Origin: Planctomycetota bacterium
Lineage (GTDB): Bacteria > Planctomycetota > B15-G4 > JADJEK01
Direction: 5' to 3'
NCBI GenBank assembly: GCA_016213895.1
Contig: JACQZJ010000123.1
Span: 46,855 to 92,684 of the forward strand
DNA length: 45,830 nt
The notes below the pieces were generated by a model. It had not been told where the DNA came from. It made no database searches and saw only the letters and a list, made by a program, of their open reading frames with translations. Below are positions 1 to 8,482 of this stretch, piece by piece. A program made the position numbers and the translations under genes. Numbering within the stretch: position 1 is the first letter of the stretch; every line of letters begins with the position of its first letter.

Positions 1-627
1 CTCGCCAGCGGCATCCTGCTGCACTCCGGATCGGTGGCTCGCATCGAGGCCCAGCGGACCCCGGAGGGCGCCACGCTCGTGCCGAGCGCGCTGAACGTCC
101 GCCACACGGTCTTTCAAGGCTCCCGCAACTTGAGCCTGCCCTGGAGCAATCAGCCTCCGCCGCCCTGGATCGGCACGGTCAAGAGCTTCCGCTTCACCGG
201 GAAGTTCAGCGTCATGCAGCAGGGCCTTCCCTCGAGTCCGCAGCTCTTCGACGTTGCGCTGAAGGTCAGCGCGCGCGGTCCGGACTGGCTGCAGTTCCAG
301 GTCGGCGGGAGCGCGCCGCAGCCCGGCGAGGAAGACCGCGTGGCCGGCAGCCGGCAGCTCGGCGGACTCTGGATCCCGCCCGCGGCAATCGCCGGGCTCA
401 AGGCCGGCCAGATTCTCGATCAAGATCCATTCACCAGAGTGACGACCACGGTGAGCAGCGTGGACGCACAATCGCTCGTGCTCACCCTGGCCGGCGCCCG
501 CCAGCAGAAAGACCTCTTCTACGACCTGAAGAGCGGAATTCTCAATCGTGCCGTGGTGACCGAGCGCATCCTGGGCGTGCCCGGCATGGCCAACCGCCTG
601 GAACTCCTGCTCGACGGCACGGAATGA
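1..627 (+). CDS. Secreted/surface hypothetical protein, C-terminal part (5' end outside window)
   Basis: The reading frame is open from the first base of the window, so the gene begins upstream; a GTG at 34 is only the first start-like codon. About 208 residues are visible. They alternate hydrophobic and polar residues as beta-rich proteins do, and contain a YDLKSG-like strand near the C-terminus. No conserved domain is recognised. The stop codon TGA at 625-627 overlaps an ATG at 624 of the next frame (ATGA), so the two genes are probably co-transcribed. The neighbour is a secreted Sel1/transglutaminase-like protein, which makes an envelope or periplasmic role plausible, but no function can be assigned. 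Confidence 0.65.
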   Translation, partial: LASGILLHSGSVARIEAQRTPEGATLVPSALNVRHTVFQGSRNLSLPWSNQPPPPWIGTVKSFRFTGKFSVMQQGLPSSPQLFDVALKVSARGPDWLQFQVGGSAPQPGEEDRVAGSRQLGGLWIPPAAIAGLKAGQILDQDPFTRVTTTVSSVDAQSLVLTLAGARQQKDLFYDLKSGILNRAVVTERILGVPGMANRLELLLDGTE

Positions 628-665
628 CCGCGCCGTTTGGACCTTCACTCTCACGGAGCACGATC

Positions 666-3458
666 ATGTTCAGAGCCGCCCGCGTCCTCTGCGCCTGCGC
701 CGCCGCTCTCGCCCTCCTCTTGACCGGGTCGCCCGCACGCGCCCGCCCCGCTCCCTTGCCCCAGCAGAGCCAGACCGCGACGGTCCGTCAGGCCGTCGAT
801 GCGCTCAAGAGCCAGGATTACCGCACGGCGCTCAACATCCTCGGCCCGCTCGCGGAGCAGGGCCAGGCCGAGGCCCAGTGCTACTTCGCGATGATGCACC
901 AGAAGGGTCTCGGCGTGCAGCAGAACCCCCAGGAGGCGCTGCGCTGGTACACGCTCTCGGCCCTGCAGGGATGGCGCGACGCGATGTTCATGGCCGCGCA
1001 GATGTACTACAACGGCGACGGCATCCCCGAGGATCTGAAGAGCGGCGCCGATCTGTTCCTGCGCGGCGCCTTCCTCGGCGACAACGACGCACAATGGGCC
1101 TTCGGCATCTGTCTATGCTCCGGACAAGGCCGGGCGCAGGACAAGATCGAAGGCGCCGCGTGGTTCATCGTCGCGGCCGAGCAGGGCCACCAGGATGCGA
1201 AGAGCGAGCTGGCCAAGCTGCGGCCGAGCATGAGCCAGGAGGACTTCACCAGCGCGCAGTCGGTGGCGGGCAACCTCGCGGACATGATCGCCAAGTCGAC
1301 CTGGGACCCGAACAAGCTGCCGCCCGTGCCGGTTCCCGCGTGGATGAGCGCGCAGGCTCCTCAGACCGCGCCGACCCAGCCGCAGCCGGCGCCCACGGAA
1401 TCGGCGCCCACGCAGCCGGCGACCGAGCCGGCCGAGGCGAAGACCATCCAGCTCACGGCCACGGCCGAGATCCTCGCGAACGGCGACGTGGTCGGACAGG
1501 CCCGCCTGGAGTTCCCGGCGGAGTTCTACCGGCAGATGAAGGAGCTCGTGCCGGAGCCGCGCTACTTCCTGCGCGACCTCAGCACCAGCCGCTCCAATCA
1601 GGAGCTCGCCCCGGACGCGCGCGCGGCCTATGACGACGCCGGCTGCGCCGTGGTCCTCGACATCCACATGCTGGGCGCCGCCAGCAACCGGGGCGCGGGC
1701 CGCTGGGCGTGGAAGCCCGACCACGATGCCTTCCTCGGCCAGGAGGAGACGGCAGAAGGCCGCCAGCGGGTCAGCTTCAGCGTCAAGCAGGACGCCGAAG
1801 AGGAGGGTTTTTCGATTACCGGGAGCGCCGTCTACCTCCTCCCGGCCGGAGCGAGCGAGGTCTCCTGGAACGAGACCGATTCCCAGCTCGAGTACCAGAT
1901 TCCCCACCAGCCGGGAACGGGCGAGGGCCGGCTGCATGCGCGCTTCCTGGCCAGGGATCGGATCATGAGCTGCCTGCACAAGGTCTACGGCATGGACGCG
2001 GACTTCCCGGCCCATTGGGTCGGCAAGGCCATCCTCACCAACACCGGAGATGGCCCGATCACGGATCTCAAGGTGCGCTTCCAGTTCGGCCAGTACAGCT
2101 CGCTGGACCTCTGGCAGAAGTACCCCGAGGTTCTTCCCGGACAGACCGTGGTTTCGGCCTATCACCCCGTCCTGGACAAGTCGATCGCCGAGCTCACCAG
2201 CACCACGCCGGCCAATCTCCTGGCGGAGTGGAAGTACGTGGACTCGAAAGGCCGCGAGCAGGAGGACAGCGACGGCGGCCGCGTCATGATCCTCGGGCGC
2301 CACGAGTTCATCTTCTCCAGCCTGACCAAGGAGGAGAACCTCGGCACCTACTTCGACTTCCTGGACAACGCCGACTTCGTGGCCGCCTGGGTGAGCCGGG
2401 ACGACCCGGTGGTGAAGCAGTTCGCCGCGGCGGCGAACAAGGCGGCGGGCGGGGCCGGGGCGCCCTACAGCAATGAGGCGGCCTTGAAGGCGCTCAAGGC
2501 CTGCTATGAGATCATGCAGGCAAACAACTTCACGTATCAGGGCCCGGTGTCGGTCACCGACGCCAACATGAGCTTCGACTTCAAGCTCGTCCAGAGCATG
2601 AAGTTCCCGCGCGACGTCATTCGCGACCGCTCCGGAACGTGCATCGAGCTGACCAGCCTCTACTGCTCCATGGCCCACGCGGTCGGCCTGAACCCGTACA
2701 TGGTGCTGATCCCGGGCCATGCCTTCCCGGCCGTGGATCTGCCCGACGGCGGGTTCGTGGCGGTCGAGACAACCGGCGTCGGCGGCGGCCAGCGCTTCGG
2801 GTCGACTCCCTGGGACCAGGTGGTCCAGTCCGCCATGGGGAACTACCAGAAGGCGATGGAGAAGGGAGAGATCGTGATCGTGAACATCGAGGACGCCTGG
2901 GTCCGCGGGGTCTCGAACCCCGAGCTGGAGAGCGTGCCGCCCGACATCCTGCAGCGCTGGGGCATCGTGCTCGACTTCACTCTCAGCGCGGACGGCGGCC
3001 AATCTCCGACCACCTCCGGCCCGGTTCAGCCGACGCAGCCGAACCAGCCCGTGCAACCAGAGGTGCAGCCGGCGAACACCAACGCCAGCGCCTTCGTCGG
3101 CCGCTGGTCCGGCAGGGCCCAGCAGCGCTACCCCACCGGCCAGGTCGCCGAGTGGCCCATCACCATCGAGATCGGTCAGAGCCAGCAGGGGATCACGGCC
3201 CAGGTCTACGGCGACACCCAGGTCATGAACCAGTGGGGCGGCTGGTCCAGGATCCAGGTGAGCGAGTCCTTCCGCGGCCGCCTCGATGCCACCGGGCTCT
3301 TCCTGGAGGGCATCAACAAGACCGTCACGATCGACGGCATGCCGCAGTACGCGACCACTGACAACATCACGCTGCAGGTGCAGAACGGCCTCTTGACCTG
3401 CAACTCGCCGCTCTCCGACGGCAGCACGCTCCAGTTCCAGGTGCAGAAGCAGCCGTAG
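666..3458 (+). CDS. Secreted Sel1-repeat protein with transglutaminase-like domain
   Basis: About 930 residues. I place the start at ATG 666, which is preceded by CGGAGC and begins a good Sec signal peptide (MFRAARVL, hydrophobic core ALALLL, ARA cleavage region). An in-frame ATG at 624 overlaps the previous stop and would add 14 residues. Residues about 40-200 are Sel1/TPR-like repeats (A..G...A...LA.MY..G.G). A Pro/Thr/Gln-rich linker and a beta-rich middle follow. Residues about 640-715 look like a transglutaminase core: C659 in SGTCIELTS, H685 in IPGHAFP and E701 in VAVET fit a Cys-His-acid triad, with Glu where Asp is usual. A second Pro/Gln linker leads to a beta-rich C-terminal domain. 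Likely a periplasmic or surface protein that hydrolyses or cross-links peptides; the substrate is unknown. Confidence 0.85.
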   Translation: MFRAARVLCACAAALALLLTGSPARARPAPLPQQSQTATVRQAVDALKSQDYRTALNILGPLAEQGQAEAQCYFAMMHQKGLGVQQNPQEALRWYTLSALQGWRDAMFMAAQMYYNGDGIPEDLKSGADLFLRGAFLGDNDAQWAFGICLCSGQGRAQDKIEGAAWFIVAAEQGHQDAKSELAKLRPSMSQEDFTSAQSVAGNLADMIAKSTWDPNKLPPVPVPAWMSAQAPQTAPTQPQPAPTESAPTQPATEPAEAKTIQLTATAEILANGDVVGQARLEFPAEFYRQMKELVPEPRYFLRDLSTSRSNQELAPDARAAYDDAGCAVVLDIHMLGAASNRGAGRWAWKPDHDAFLGQEETAEGRQRVSFSVKQDAEEEGFSITGSAVYLLPAGASEVSWNETDSQLEYQIPHQPGTGEGRLHARFLARDRIMSCLHKVYGMDADFPAHWVGKAILTNTGDGPITDLKVRFQFGQYSSLDLWQKYPEVLPGQTVVSAYHPVLDKSIAELTSTTPANLLAEWKYVDSKGREQEDSDGGRVMILGRHEFIFSSLTKEENLGTYFDFLDNADFVAAWVSRDDPVVKQFAAAANKAAGGAGAPYSNEAALKALKACYEIMQANNFTYQGPVSVTDANMSFDFKLVQSMKFPRDVIRDRSGTCIELTSLYCSMAHAVGLNPYMVLIPGHAFPAVDLPDGGFVAVETTGVGGGQRFGSTPWDQVVQSAMGNYQKAMEKGEIVIVNIEDAWVRGVSNPELESVPPDILQRWGIVLDFTLSADGGQSPTTSGPVQPTQPNQPVQPEVQPANTNASAFVGRWSGRAQQRYPTGQVAEWPITIEIGQSQQGITAQVYGDTQVMNQWGGWSRIQVSESFRGRLDATGLFLEGINKTVTIDGMPQYATTDNITLQVQNGLLTCNSPLSDGSTLQFQVQKQP

Positions 3459-3711
3459 GCCCGGCAACGCCAAGAGCGAGGTCGGCCCGTCGCGGGCGTG
3501 GCGCGAGCGTGGTCCTCGCGCGTGTCTTGCACGTGCGGGCCGGCCGGCGCCACGCTCGCTCGCGGCCGGCGACCGGCCCCCACGACGGCGGCGGTTTCGA
3601 AGATGAGCTCGGAAACCATCCGACCGACCGCAGCGGCGGTGGAGGGAAGTGTCTGCGCTTCAGTACGTTCGAGTTCTCGGCGCCCGCAACCGCGCCCTAC
3701 GGAATGTGACC

Positions 3712-3740
3712 TTGGACTCGCCGGCAATTTCCTGTAAAGT
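3712..3740 (+). promoter_or_regulatory. Sigma-70-like promoter of the DUF4143 ATPase gene
   Basis: A TTGGAC box at 3712-3717 and a TAAAGT box at 3735-3740 are separated by 17 bases, with the ATG at 3752 just downstream. This implies a very short leader. No Shine-Dalgarno sequence is obvious. Confidence 0.55.
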
Positions 3741-3771
3741 TCACATCGACGATGGCGATTTCACAGGAAAT
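3727..3771. repeat. 9-bp perfect inverted repeat across promoter and start codon (operator-like)
   Basis: ATTTCCTGT at 3727-3735 is the exact reverse complement of ACAGGAAAT at 3763-3771. The 27-base spacer holds most of the -10 box and the start codon of the ATPase gene. One arm lies in the promoter and would not be transcribed, so a DNA operator (dimer-binding site) is more likely than an RNA hairpin. The rest of the 3459-3711 interval shows GC-rich partial palindromes but no gene that I can support. Confidence 0.5.
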
Positions 3772-5020
3772 CTGGGTTAGTCGGCTGCTCGCCTCTCGGA
3801 TCCCGCCGGCGACCGATCGAACCCTGGTCGTGGTCACCGGTCCGCGGCAAGCTGGCAAGACCTCCCTGATCCGGCGGCTCTTCCCTGATCTTCGGTACTT
3901 CACGCTCGACGTCGCCGAGGACCGAGAGTTCCTCGCGGGGCTCCGTACACGTTCCTTCGCTGCCGCAGTCGGCACGGCGATCCTGGACGAGGCGCAGAAG
4001 GAGCCCACGCTGTTCGAGAAGGTGAAGTTCGCCTTCGACGAACGGCAGATCAACTTCGCCGTGCTGCTCGGTTCGGCGCACATTCTGCTGCTGAGGAAGG
4101 TCTCGGAGACGCTGGCCGGCCGCGCCCTCCGCTACGAGCTGTGGCCGCTCACCGCGGGGGAGCTCGCCGGTCGCTCCGGCGATTCCCCCATCTCGCCGCT
4201 CTTGTCCGCTCTCACGACTCCCGGCGCCCGGGTCGACGAGGTGCTCGCCGCAGAACCGGCGGGCCTGTCGTCCCAGGAGGAGGAACCTCTGGCCACGGCG
4301 CTGGAACATCTCGCGGAGTTCGGCGGAATGCCCGGCCTCCTCTCCATGCCGGCCGAGCGGCGTGGCGACTGGATCGCCAGCTACGTCCATTCCTATCTCG
4401 AGCGCGACCTTGTCGATCTCGTCCGCCTGTCGGATCTGCAGCCCTTCCGTACCTTCCAGCGCCTCGCAGCACAGCGCGTGGCGCGGCTGATCTCCTTCTC
4501 CGATCTCGCGCGCGACGCCGGGATCAGCCCAACGACGGCGAAGAACTACGTGGAGTACCTGCGTATCTCCTTCCAGGCGTTTCTCCTCGAGCCGTGGCAC
4601 GAGAATCTCACCAGCCGCCTGGTGAAGACACCCAAGCTGTACTTCTCCGACCTCGGCATCCTGCGCCATCTCGCCGGCCACCGGGGCCCGTTGAACGGCC
4701 CGCTGTTCGAGAACCTCGTGGTCGCCGAGGTCGTGAAGTGGCTCGGCATGTCCGGCTCGGATACGCGGCCTTTCTTCTATCGCACCCGCTCGGGCATGGA
4801 GATCGACCTGCTCCTCGAAAACGGCGACGGACTCCTGGCGCTGGAAGTGAAGAACCGGGAGGACGCCGACTGGAGCGATGCGCGCGCCCTGCGCGCTTTC
4901 GCCGACGCGGCGGGCGAGCGTTGGCGCGGCGGCATCGTGGCTACGCGCGGCCGCCGGATCGAGCGGATCGACGAAGCGAGGCGGATCTTCGCCGTGCCAG
5001 TGCGGAGGCTGTTGTGCTGA
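3752..5020 (+). CDS. AAA-family ATP-binding protein with C-terminal DUF4143
   Basis: 422 residues, the usual length of the AAA_14/DUF4143 family. Walker A is GPRQAGKTS (residues 30-38) and Walker B is AILDEAQ (76-82). A sensor-like stretch LLGSAHILLL (105-114) is followed by VSETLAGRA, the family hallmark before the DUF4143 region. The C-terminal half has the nuclease-like segment GMEIDLLLENGDGLLALEVK, resembling a PD-(D/E)xK core (E..D...E-x-K). The family is very common in accessory DNA and its cellular role is poorly defined; suggestions include DNA- or defence-related ATPase and toxin-like activity. It has its own promoter and an overlapping inverted repeat. It sits alone between convergent genes, next to the defence island. 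Confidence 0.92.
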   Translation: MAISQEIWVSRLLASRIPPATDRTLVVVTGPRQAGKTSLIRRLFPDLRYFTLDVAEDREFLAGLRTRSFAAAVGTAILDEAQKEPTLFEKVKFAFDERQINFAVLLGSAHILLLRKVSETLAGRALRYELWPLTAGELAGRSGDSPISPLLSALTTPGARVDEVLAAEPAGLSSQEEEPLATALEHLAEFGGMPGLLSMPAERRGDWIASYVHSYLERDLVDLVRLSDLQPFRTFQRLAAQRVARLISFSDLARDAGISPTTAKNYVEYLRISFQAFLLEPWHENLTSRLVKTPKLYFSDLGILRHLAGHRGPLNGPLFENLVVAEVVKWLGMSGSDTRPFFYRTRSGMEIDLLLENGDGLLALEVKNREDADWSDARALRAFADAAGERWRGGIVATRGRRIERIDEARRIFAVPVRRLLC

Positions 5021-5072
5021 AGGGGGACCGTCCGAAGGTGGCGATCGGCCCGGCGCCGGCGCTCGTCCCCCG

Positions 5073-5717
5073 CTAACGGAACAGGAAGAACACGTCGTGG
5101 AACACCTCCACGTACGCGTTGCGCCAGGGGTCCTCGCGGAGGAACTGGCTCGGCATGCCGGGCGCGCCGATGAAGGGGCGCAGGACCCACGCTGACTGGA
5201 TCGCGACGAACACGTAGAGCGTAATCCAGGCGAGCCGCCCGAGGTGATGGCGGCGATCGCGGGCCACGAGATCCTCGTAGTGGCGATTCAGCGTGACCTG
5301 TCCGGCGGCGGTGGCGAGGCCGAAGAGGACGCCGTTCATGACGGTGACGAAGCGGTAGTGCTGCGTCGATACGTACACGAGCAGGATGACCGGGGCCAGG
5401 CTGGCGAGGGCCACGCCCATCGTCGCCTGGGCCGCGACCACCGCCCGGCACGCGGCCGCGAAGTCCGCGCGCAGCCCGAGCACGGTGTTCACGACGAAGA
5501 AGTTGGGCAGGCAGATCAGAGTGGAGACCGCGAGGAGGAGGGGGACCTTCAGTGCGGAGAAGGTGGCCTGCGCTCCGCGCCAGCCGAAGCAGCCCATGGC
5601 CGCGCCGTACACGAGGCTCGAGCCCACGAGGAGCGCCAGCAGGGGCGCCCACGGCACGACGCCCTCCCGGGGGGAGAAGCGCCCCTCGCCGCGCAAGAGC
5701 CCGTCCAGCGCGCCCAT
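5073..5717 (-). CDS. Multipass membrane protein, paralogue of its upstream neighbour
   Basis: 214 residues with about five hydrophobic segments (for example WAPLLALLVGSSLVYG, VPLLLAVSTLICLPNFFVV, LASLAPVILLVYVS, ITLYVFVAIQSAWVL). The C-terminal signature SAWVLRPFIGAPGMPSQFLR closely resembles one in the gene just upstream, so the two are tandem paralogues with complementary halves. The ATG lies three bases after the neighbour's stop, without a clear ribosome-binding site, which suggests translational coupling. I know proteins with this WxLRPFxGAP signature only as uncharacterised membrane proteins. No enzyme motif is visible. Confidence 0.8.
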   Translation of the reverse strand: MGALDGLLRGEGRFSPREGVVPWAPLLALLVGSSLVYGAAMGCFGWRGAQATFSALKVPLLLAVSTLICLPNFFVVNTVLGLRADFAAACRAVVAAQATMGVALASLAPVILLVYVSTQHYRFVTVMNGVLFGLATAAGQVTLNRHYEDLVARDRRHHLGRLAWITLYVFVAIQSAWVLRPFIGAPGMPSQFLREDPWRNAYVEVFHDVFFLFR

Positions 5718-5720
5718 GGA

Positions 5721-6497
5721 TCAGGAGAAGAGGGCGCCCACGGCGCGGAAGAAGGCGAGGAAGAAGTTCGACTCGCGATCGCGGAACGCGGTGAAGGGCA
5801 GGTCCGGCGCGCCGACGAAGGGCCGCAGGATCCAGCCCATCTGGGCCCCTACGACGGCGTAGATCACGATCCACGTGCGGAGCACGATCCGGCCGCGCGG
5901 GGGGTGAACGAACAGCACGACCGGGACCGCCGGCGGGGACGGTCCATCCCCCTCGGCCGGCGGCGGAGGAGGCGGCGGGGGCGGAAGCGGCGGGACATCC
6001 TCGCGGAACACGGAAGCCAGGGCGCGGGCCAGGAAGGCGACCCCGACGATCCCGGCGATGCCGAAGAAGACGACGTTCAGCACCACCATGAACGGGTAGC
6101 TCTCCGTGCTCAGCGTGAAGAACCCCGTGACCGGCCCGAAGCTCGCCAGGATCGCAAGGTTGACGCCAATCGCGGCGAGGAGGAGGCGCAGCGTCTCCGG
6201 CGCGCGAAGGCGCGACCTCGACAAGGCGGAGAACACGTAGAGCGAGGGAAACGTGACGACCAGGGTGAGGAGGAAGAGCGCGGGGACCTTGATCGTCGTC
6301 GCCACGAGCTGGACGCCGCTCGGGATCGGCCGCAGGACCGAGTAGAGCCCCATGAACACCCCATAGACGGCGCCCAGCAGGAGCCCGGCTCCGGCCAGCG
6401 TCCCCGCCGGCACCAGGATGCGGCCCTCGCGCAGGTCATCGGGTCGGGTGAAGTTGCCCCGCAGGAGCCGATCGATCGCGCGCACGGTCCCCAGCAT
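5721..6497 (-). CDS. Multipass membrane protein with polyproline linker (paralogue of downstream gene)
   Basis: 258 residues. Start ATG 6497 is preceded by GGAGGTG at good spacing. Five to six hydrophobic segments are visible, interrupted near residues 165-185 by a run of prolines and a glycine/proline loop, probably cytoplasmic. The C-terminus carries MGWILRPFVGAPDLPFTAFR, the signature shared with the downstream paralogue. Both end in a short amphipathic aromatic tail (FFLAFFRAVGALFS here, FHDVFFLFR there). First gene of a two-gene operon. Function unknown; a transport or stress-related envelope role is only a guess. Confidence 0.8.
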   Translation of the reverse strand: MLGTVRAIDRLLRGNFTRPDDLREGRILVPAGTLAGAGLLLGAVYGVFMGLYSVLRPIPSGVQLVATTIKVPALFLLTLVVTFPSLYVFSALSRSRLRAPETLRLLLAAIGVNLAILASFGPVTGFFTLSTESYPFMVVLNVVFFGIAGIVGVAFLARALASVFREDVPPLPPPPPPPPPAEGDGPSPPAVPVVLFVHPPRGRIVLRTWIVIYAVVGAQMGWILRPFVGAPDLPFTAFRDRESNFFLAFFRAVGALFS

Positions 6498-6759
6498 GGC
6501 CGCACCTCCAGTCGCACTCGTCGAAGCCCGCCGGCGCGCTCCGGGATCCCGAGCGACGCGGCGGGGTCAGGAAAGAGAAGGGCCACGCGTCAAGGTAGGG
6601 TCCGGGACGGTCTTTCGCCATCCTCGGGGAGTCCTCCTCCGCCGTTTCGCCCCTCGTTGCCGAGCGACGATTGCACCTCCCCACCCACTGACGACAACTA
6701 GACCTCCCCATCGCCCGCCGGCAGCTCCTGGGGGGCGCGGCGGCCGCGGCAGACCTGCA

Positions 6760-6980
6760 TCGCGGCAGCGGGCGATCATGTCCAGAATGCCGGTCCCCGC
6801 CTTCTCCGCGTAGCGGGCCAGGAACAGTGGCTCGGCGATCAGCGGATTCCGCGGGATCGAGGCGTGGGGCCGGCGCAGTTCGTCCAGCGTGAGCGAGAGC
6901 GGCAGCTCGCCGGGGTTCCAGACCTCCAGCCGATCAGCGAAGAGCATCACCTGCACGCTGCTGACGAAGATGGTGGCCAT
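6760..6980 (-). pseudogene. Remnant of AlbA_2/RecG-like ATP-binding protein (C-terminal GHKL piece)
   Basis: Read on the minus strand, about 70 residues match the C-terminal ATPase-like module of AlbA_2/RecG-like proteins: VMLFADRLEVWNPGELP, then a basic stretch, IPRNPLIAEPLF and AEKAGTGILDMI. The intact paralogue at 21688-22950 has the equivalent LFADRLELYSPGALPNTL. The N-terminal AlbA_2 domain is absent and, after about 6760, the frame runs into low-complexity Gly/Arg sequence without homology. A formal ORF continues to 6567 but is not credible there. It abuts the HsdR-like remnant at 6983-7211, so this looks like a collapsed defence locus. Confidence 0.65.
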
Positions 6981-6982
6981 GC

Positions 6983-7211
6983 TCACGATCCACCGGCCTC
7001 GAATCGGAAGATCCTATCCGCCCCCACGTTCAGGAAGACCGTGAGGTCGTACTCCTTGGGGCGGCGCTCGCGGCAGCCGCCGGGCGGCGCCTCGCGTGTG
7101 GCTCGCACGCCGCACCCGCGGGCGTCCGGGCCGAAGCGCAGCAGCCCGCACTCGATCGCCTCCTCGAAGGAGCGCCCGGAGATCTCGGGGTCATGGCGCT
7201 TCCGTCCCTGT
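6983..7211 (-). pseudogene. Remnant of a type I restriction HsdR N-terminus
   Basis: An ATG-less frame on the minus strand, between two stops, reads about 75 residues including GRSFEEAIECGLL, RRPKEYDLTVFL and FRFEAGGS. This resembles the N-terminal region of HsdR proteins; the intact hsdR in this window has RGLERLICTAL and PADYDREYCVDLVQLTVFL in the same order. The frame stops at 6983, right before the AlbA_2 remnant. It is too short to be functional and was probably left by deletion of a second type I system. Similarity is judged by eye. Confidence 0.45.
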
Positions 7212-7263
7212 CACAGCCGGACGTCGCAGACTGTCACAGCTCGGTGTCACAGCTTGTCACAGC
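7209..7263. repeat. Four direct copies of TGTCACAGC at the fic 3' end
   Basis: TGTCACAGC occurs at 7209-7217, 7232-7240, 7245-7253 and 7255-7263. The last copy overlaps the fic stop codon; on the minus strand each copy reads GCTGTGACA and so carries a TGA. Spacings are 23, 13 and 10 bases. Confidence 0.85.
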
Positions 7264-8333
7264 GCTTTCCAGGGCCTCGTGAACGACTCGGCCATGCGGT
7301 AGTGGCGGGTTGGATCGGTCGGGCCGCTCCCCATCTCGACGAGCAAACCTTTTGCTACCAAGGCGTTGAGGTCCCTCTGCAGCGTGCGCCGGTTCGCGCC
7401 GGGGCAGAGGCCCTCGAACTCCTTGATCGTCAGCCGCCCCACTTCCATCGCCTGGCCGAGGGCGAGCGCCTGGCGATCGGAGAGCCGGTGCTCGCGCGCC
7501 AGGAGGTCCGCGCGGATCGTGCGCTCGCCCCGCGCCTTCACCTCGTCGAGCTGGTTCGCGACTCCTTCCGTGAAGTACTCGAGCCAGCCGGTCAGGTCCA
7601 TGTCCCGCTCCCGCACGCTCTCTATCGCACGGTAGAAGGCCGGGCGGTCCCGGTCGAAGTACTCGCTGATCGTGAGGAGCCGCTTGAAGTCGTAGCCGGT
7701 CCGGTAGAGGCAGCGCGTCGCGAGCAGGCGCGAGGTGCTGCCGTTGCCGTCGAGGAAGGGATGGACGTGGACGAGCAGGAATTGCGCCGCGCCGCTCGCC
7801 AGCACGGCATGCATACGGTCGGAGCCGTTGTTGAGCCAGGCGACCAGATCCAACATGAGGAGCCACACGTCTTCAGCCGGCGGAGGCGTGTAGACCACCG
7901 CTCCCGTGCCCGAGTCGACCACGTAGACCTGCACGCTCCGGTACACGCACGGGGCAGCCGCGCCGCCGCGCACGCCTTCGACCAGCCGCTTGTAGATCTC
8001 GTAGATGGACCCCTCGGAGATCGCCTTCCAGACCCCCGTGAAGCCGGCGACCAGCTCGAACGCGCGCCGGTAGTTGAGGAGTTCCCGCACGTCGTCCGGG
8101 TCGGCGTCCGGAACGGTCTCGCCGGCGAGCAACCGCTCGGATTGTTCGAGCGTGAGCTGCGAGCCCTCGATGTGCGTCGAGTGGTGCGCCTCGAGCACCA
8201 GGGCCCGCTCCCTCATGCGCCTTATCCAGTCCTCCGACAGCGGCGCCGCATTCAGGAACCTGCGCGCTCGCTCGATCCGCGTGAGCGTCGCGGTGATCGG
8301 ATTCGTGACCGTGAAACGCGGCGCGAAGCTCAT
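7257..8333 (-). CDS. fic: Fic-domain protein (class II-like) with C-terminal winged helix
   Basis: 358 residues. The N-terminal helix carries STHIEG (52-57), fitting the inhibitory motif (S/T)xxxE(G/N) that blocks the active site in cis in class II Fic enzymes. The Fic motif is H191[11 protein letters not shown]202; the usual first Arg after GNG is Ser199, while His191, Asp195 and Arg202 are kept. The C-terminal about 70 residues ([36 protein letters not shown]) form a winged-helix DNA-binding domain. Fic enzymes usually transfer AMP from ATP to hydroxyls of target proteins and many act as toxins. The ATG overlaps the TGA of a 50-codon ORF (ATGA), itself coupled to abiEii, so fic is the last gene of an abiE-type operon. 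Confidence 0.93.
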   Translation of the reverse strand: MSFAPRFTVTNPITATLTRIERARRFLNAAPLSEDWIRRMRERALVLEAHHSTHIEGSQLTLEQSERLLAGETVPDADPDDVRELLNYRRAFELVAGFTGVWKAISEGSIYEIYKRLVEGVRGGAAAPCVYRSVQVYVVDSGTGAVVYTPPPAEDVWLLMLDLVAWLNNGSDRMHAVLASGAAQFLLVHVHPFLDGNGSTSRLLATRCLYRTGYDFKRLLTISEYFDRDRPAFYRAIESVRERDMDLTGWLEYFTEGVANQLDEVKARGERTIRADLLAREHRLSDRQALALGQAMEVGRLTIKEFEGLCPGANRRTLQRDLNALVAKGLLVEMGSGPTDPTRHYRMAESFTRPWKAL

Positions 8334-8482
8334 GCGACCTCCTCACGCGCGTCGCCTGCGCCGAGCGCGGCCGCGAGGCCGTCGTCATACACCTCGCCGA
8401 ACCGCGCCCGCGCGGCGCACCTCACCCAGTCGACGTCTGAGTCCTTGTGCACCGAGTACAACCTAACCCGCCGCGCGCTCAT
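8330..8482 (-). CDS. 50-residue protein coupled between abiEii and fic
   Basis: An ORF of 50 codons starts [20 protein letters not shown] and ends GDAREEVA. Its ATG overlaps the abiEii stop (ATGA, 8479-8482) and its own TGA overlaps the fic ATG (8330-8333), so the three frames are linked without spacers. The peptide is mixed charged/hydrophobic with a likely helical C-terminal half ([14 protein letters not shown]). It lacks the (S/T)xxxE(G/N) inhibitory motif of VbhA-like Fic antitoxins, which is already inside the Fic protein. It could be a small adaptor or regulator, or the end of a lost gene. It is too short for standard gene calling. Confidence 0.55.
   Translation of the reverse strand: MSARRVRLYSVHKDSDVDWVRCAARARFGEVYDDGLAAALGAGDAREEVA

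Noticed and set aside
6498-6759. Short ORFs on both strands upstream of the tandem membrane genes
   Set aside because: Low-complexity Arg/Pro/Gly frames without homology or starts; treated as the decayed edge of the defence island and the promoter region of the membrane genes.
8450-8475. CCTAAC near 8463 as a second attC core
   Set aside because: No partner core or paired arms nearby; it lies inside the 50-codon ORF.
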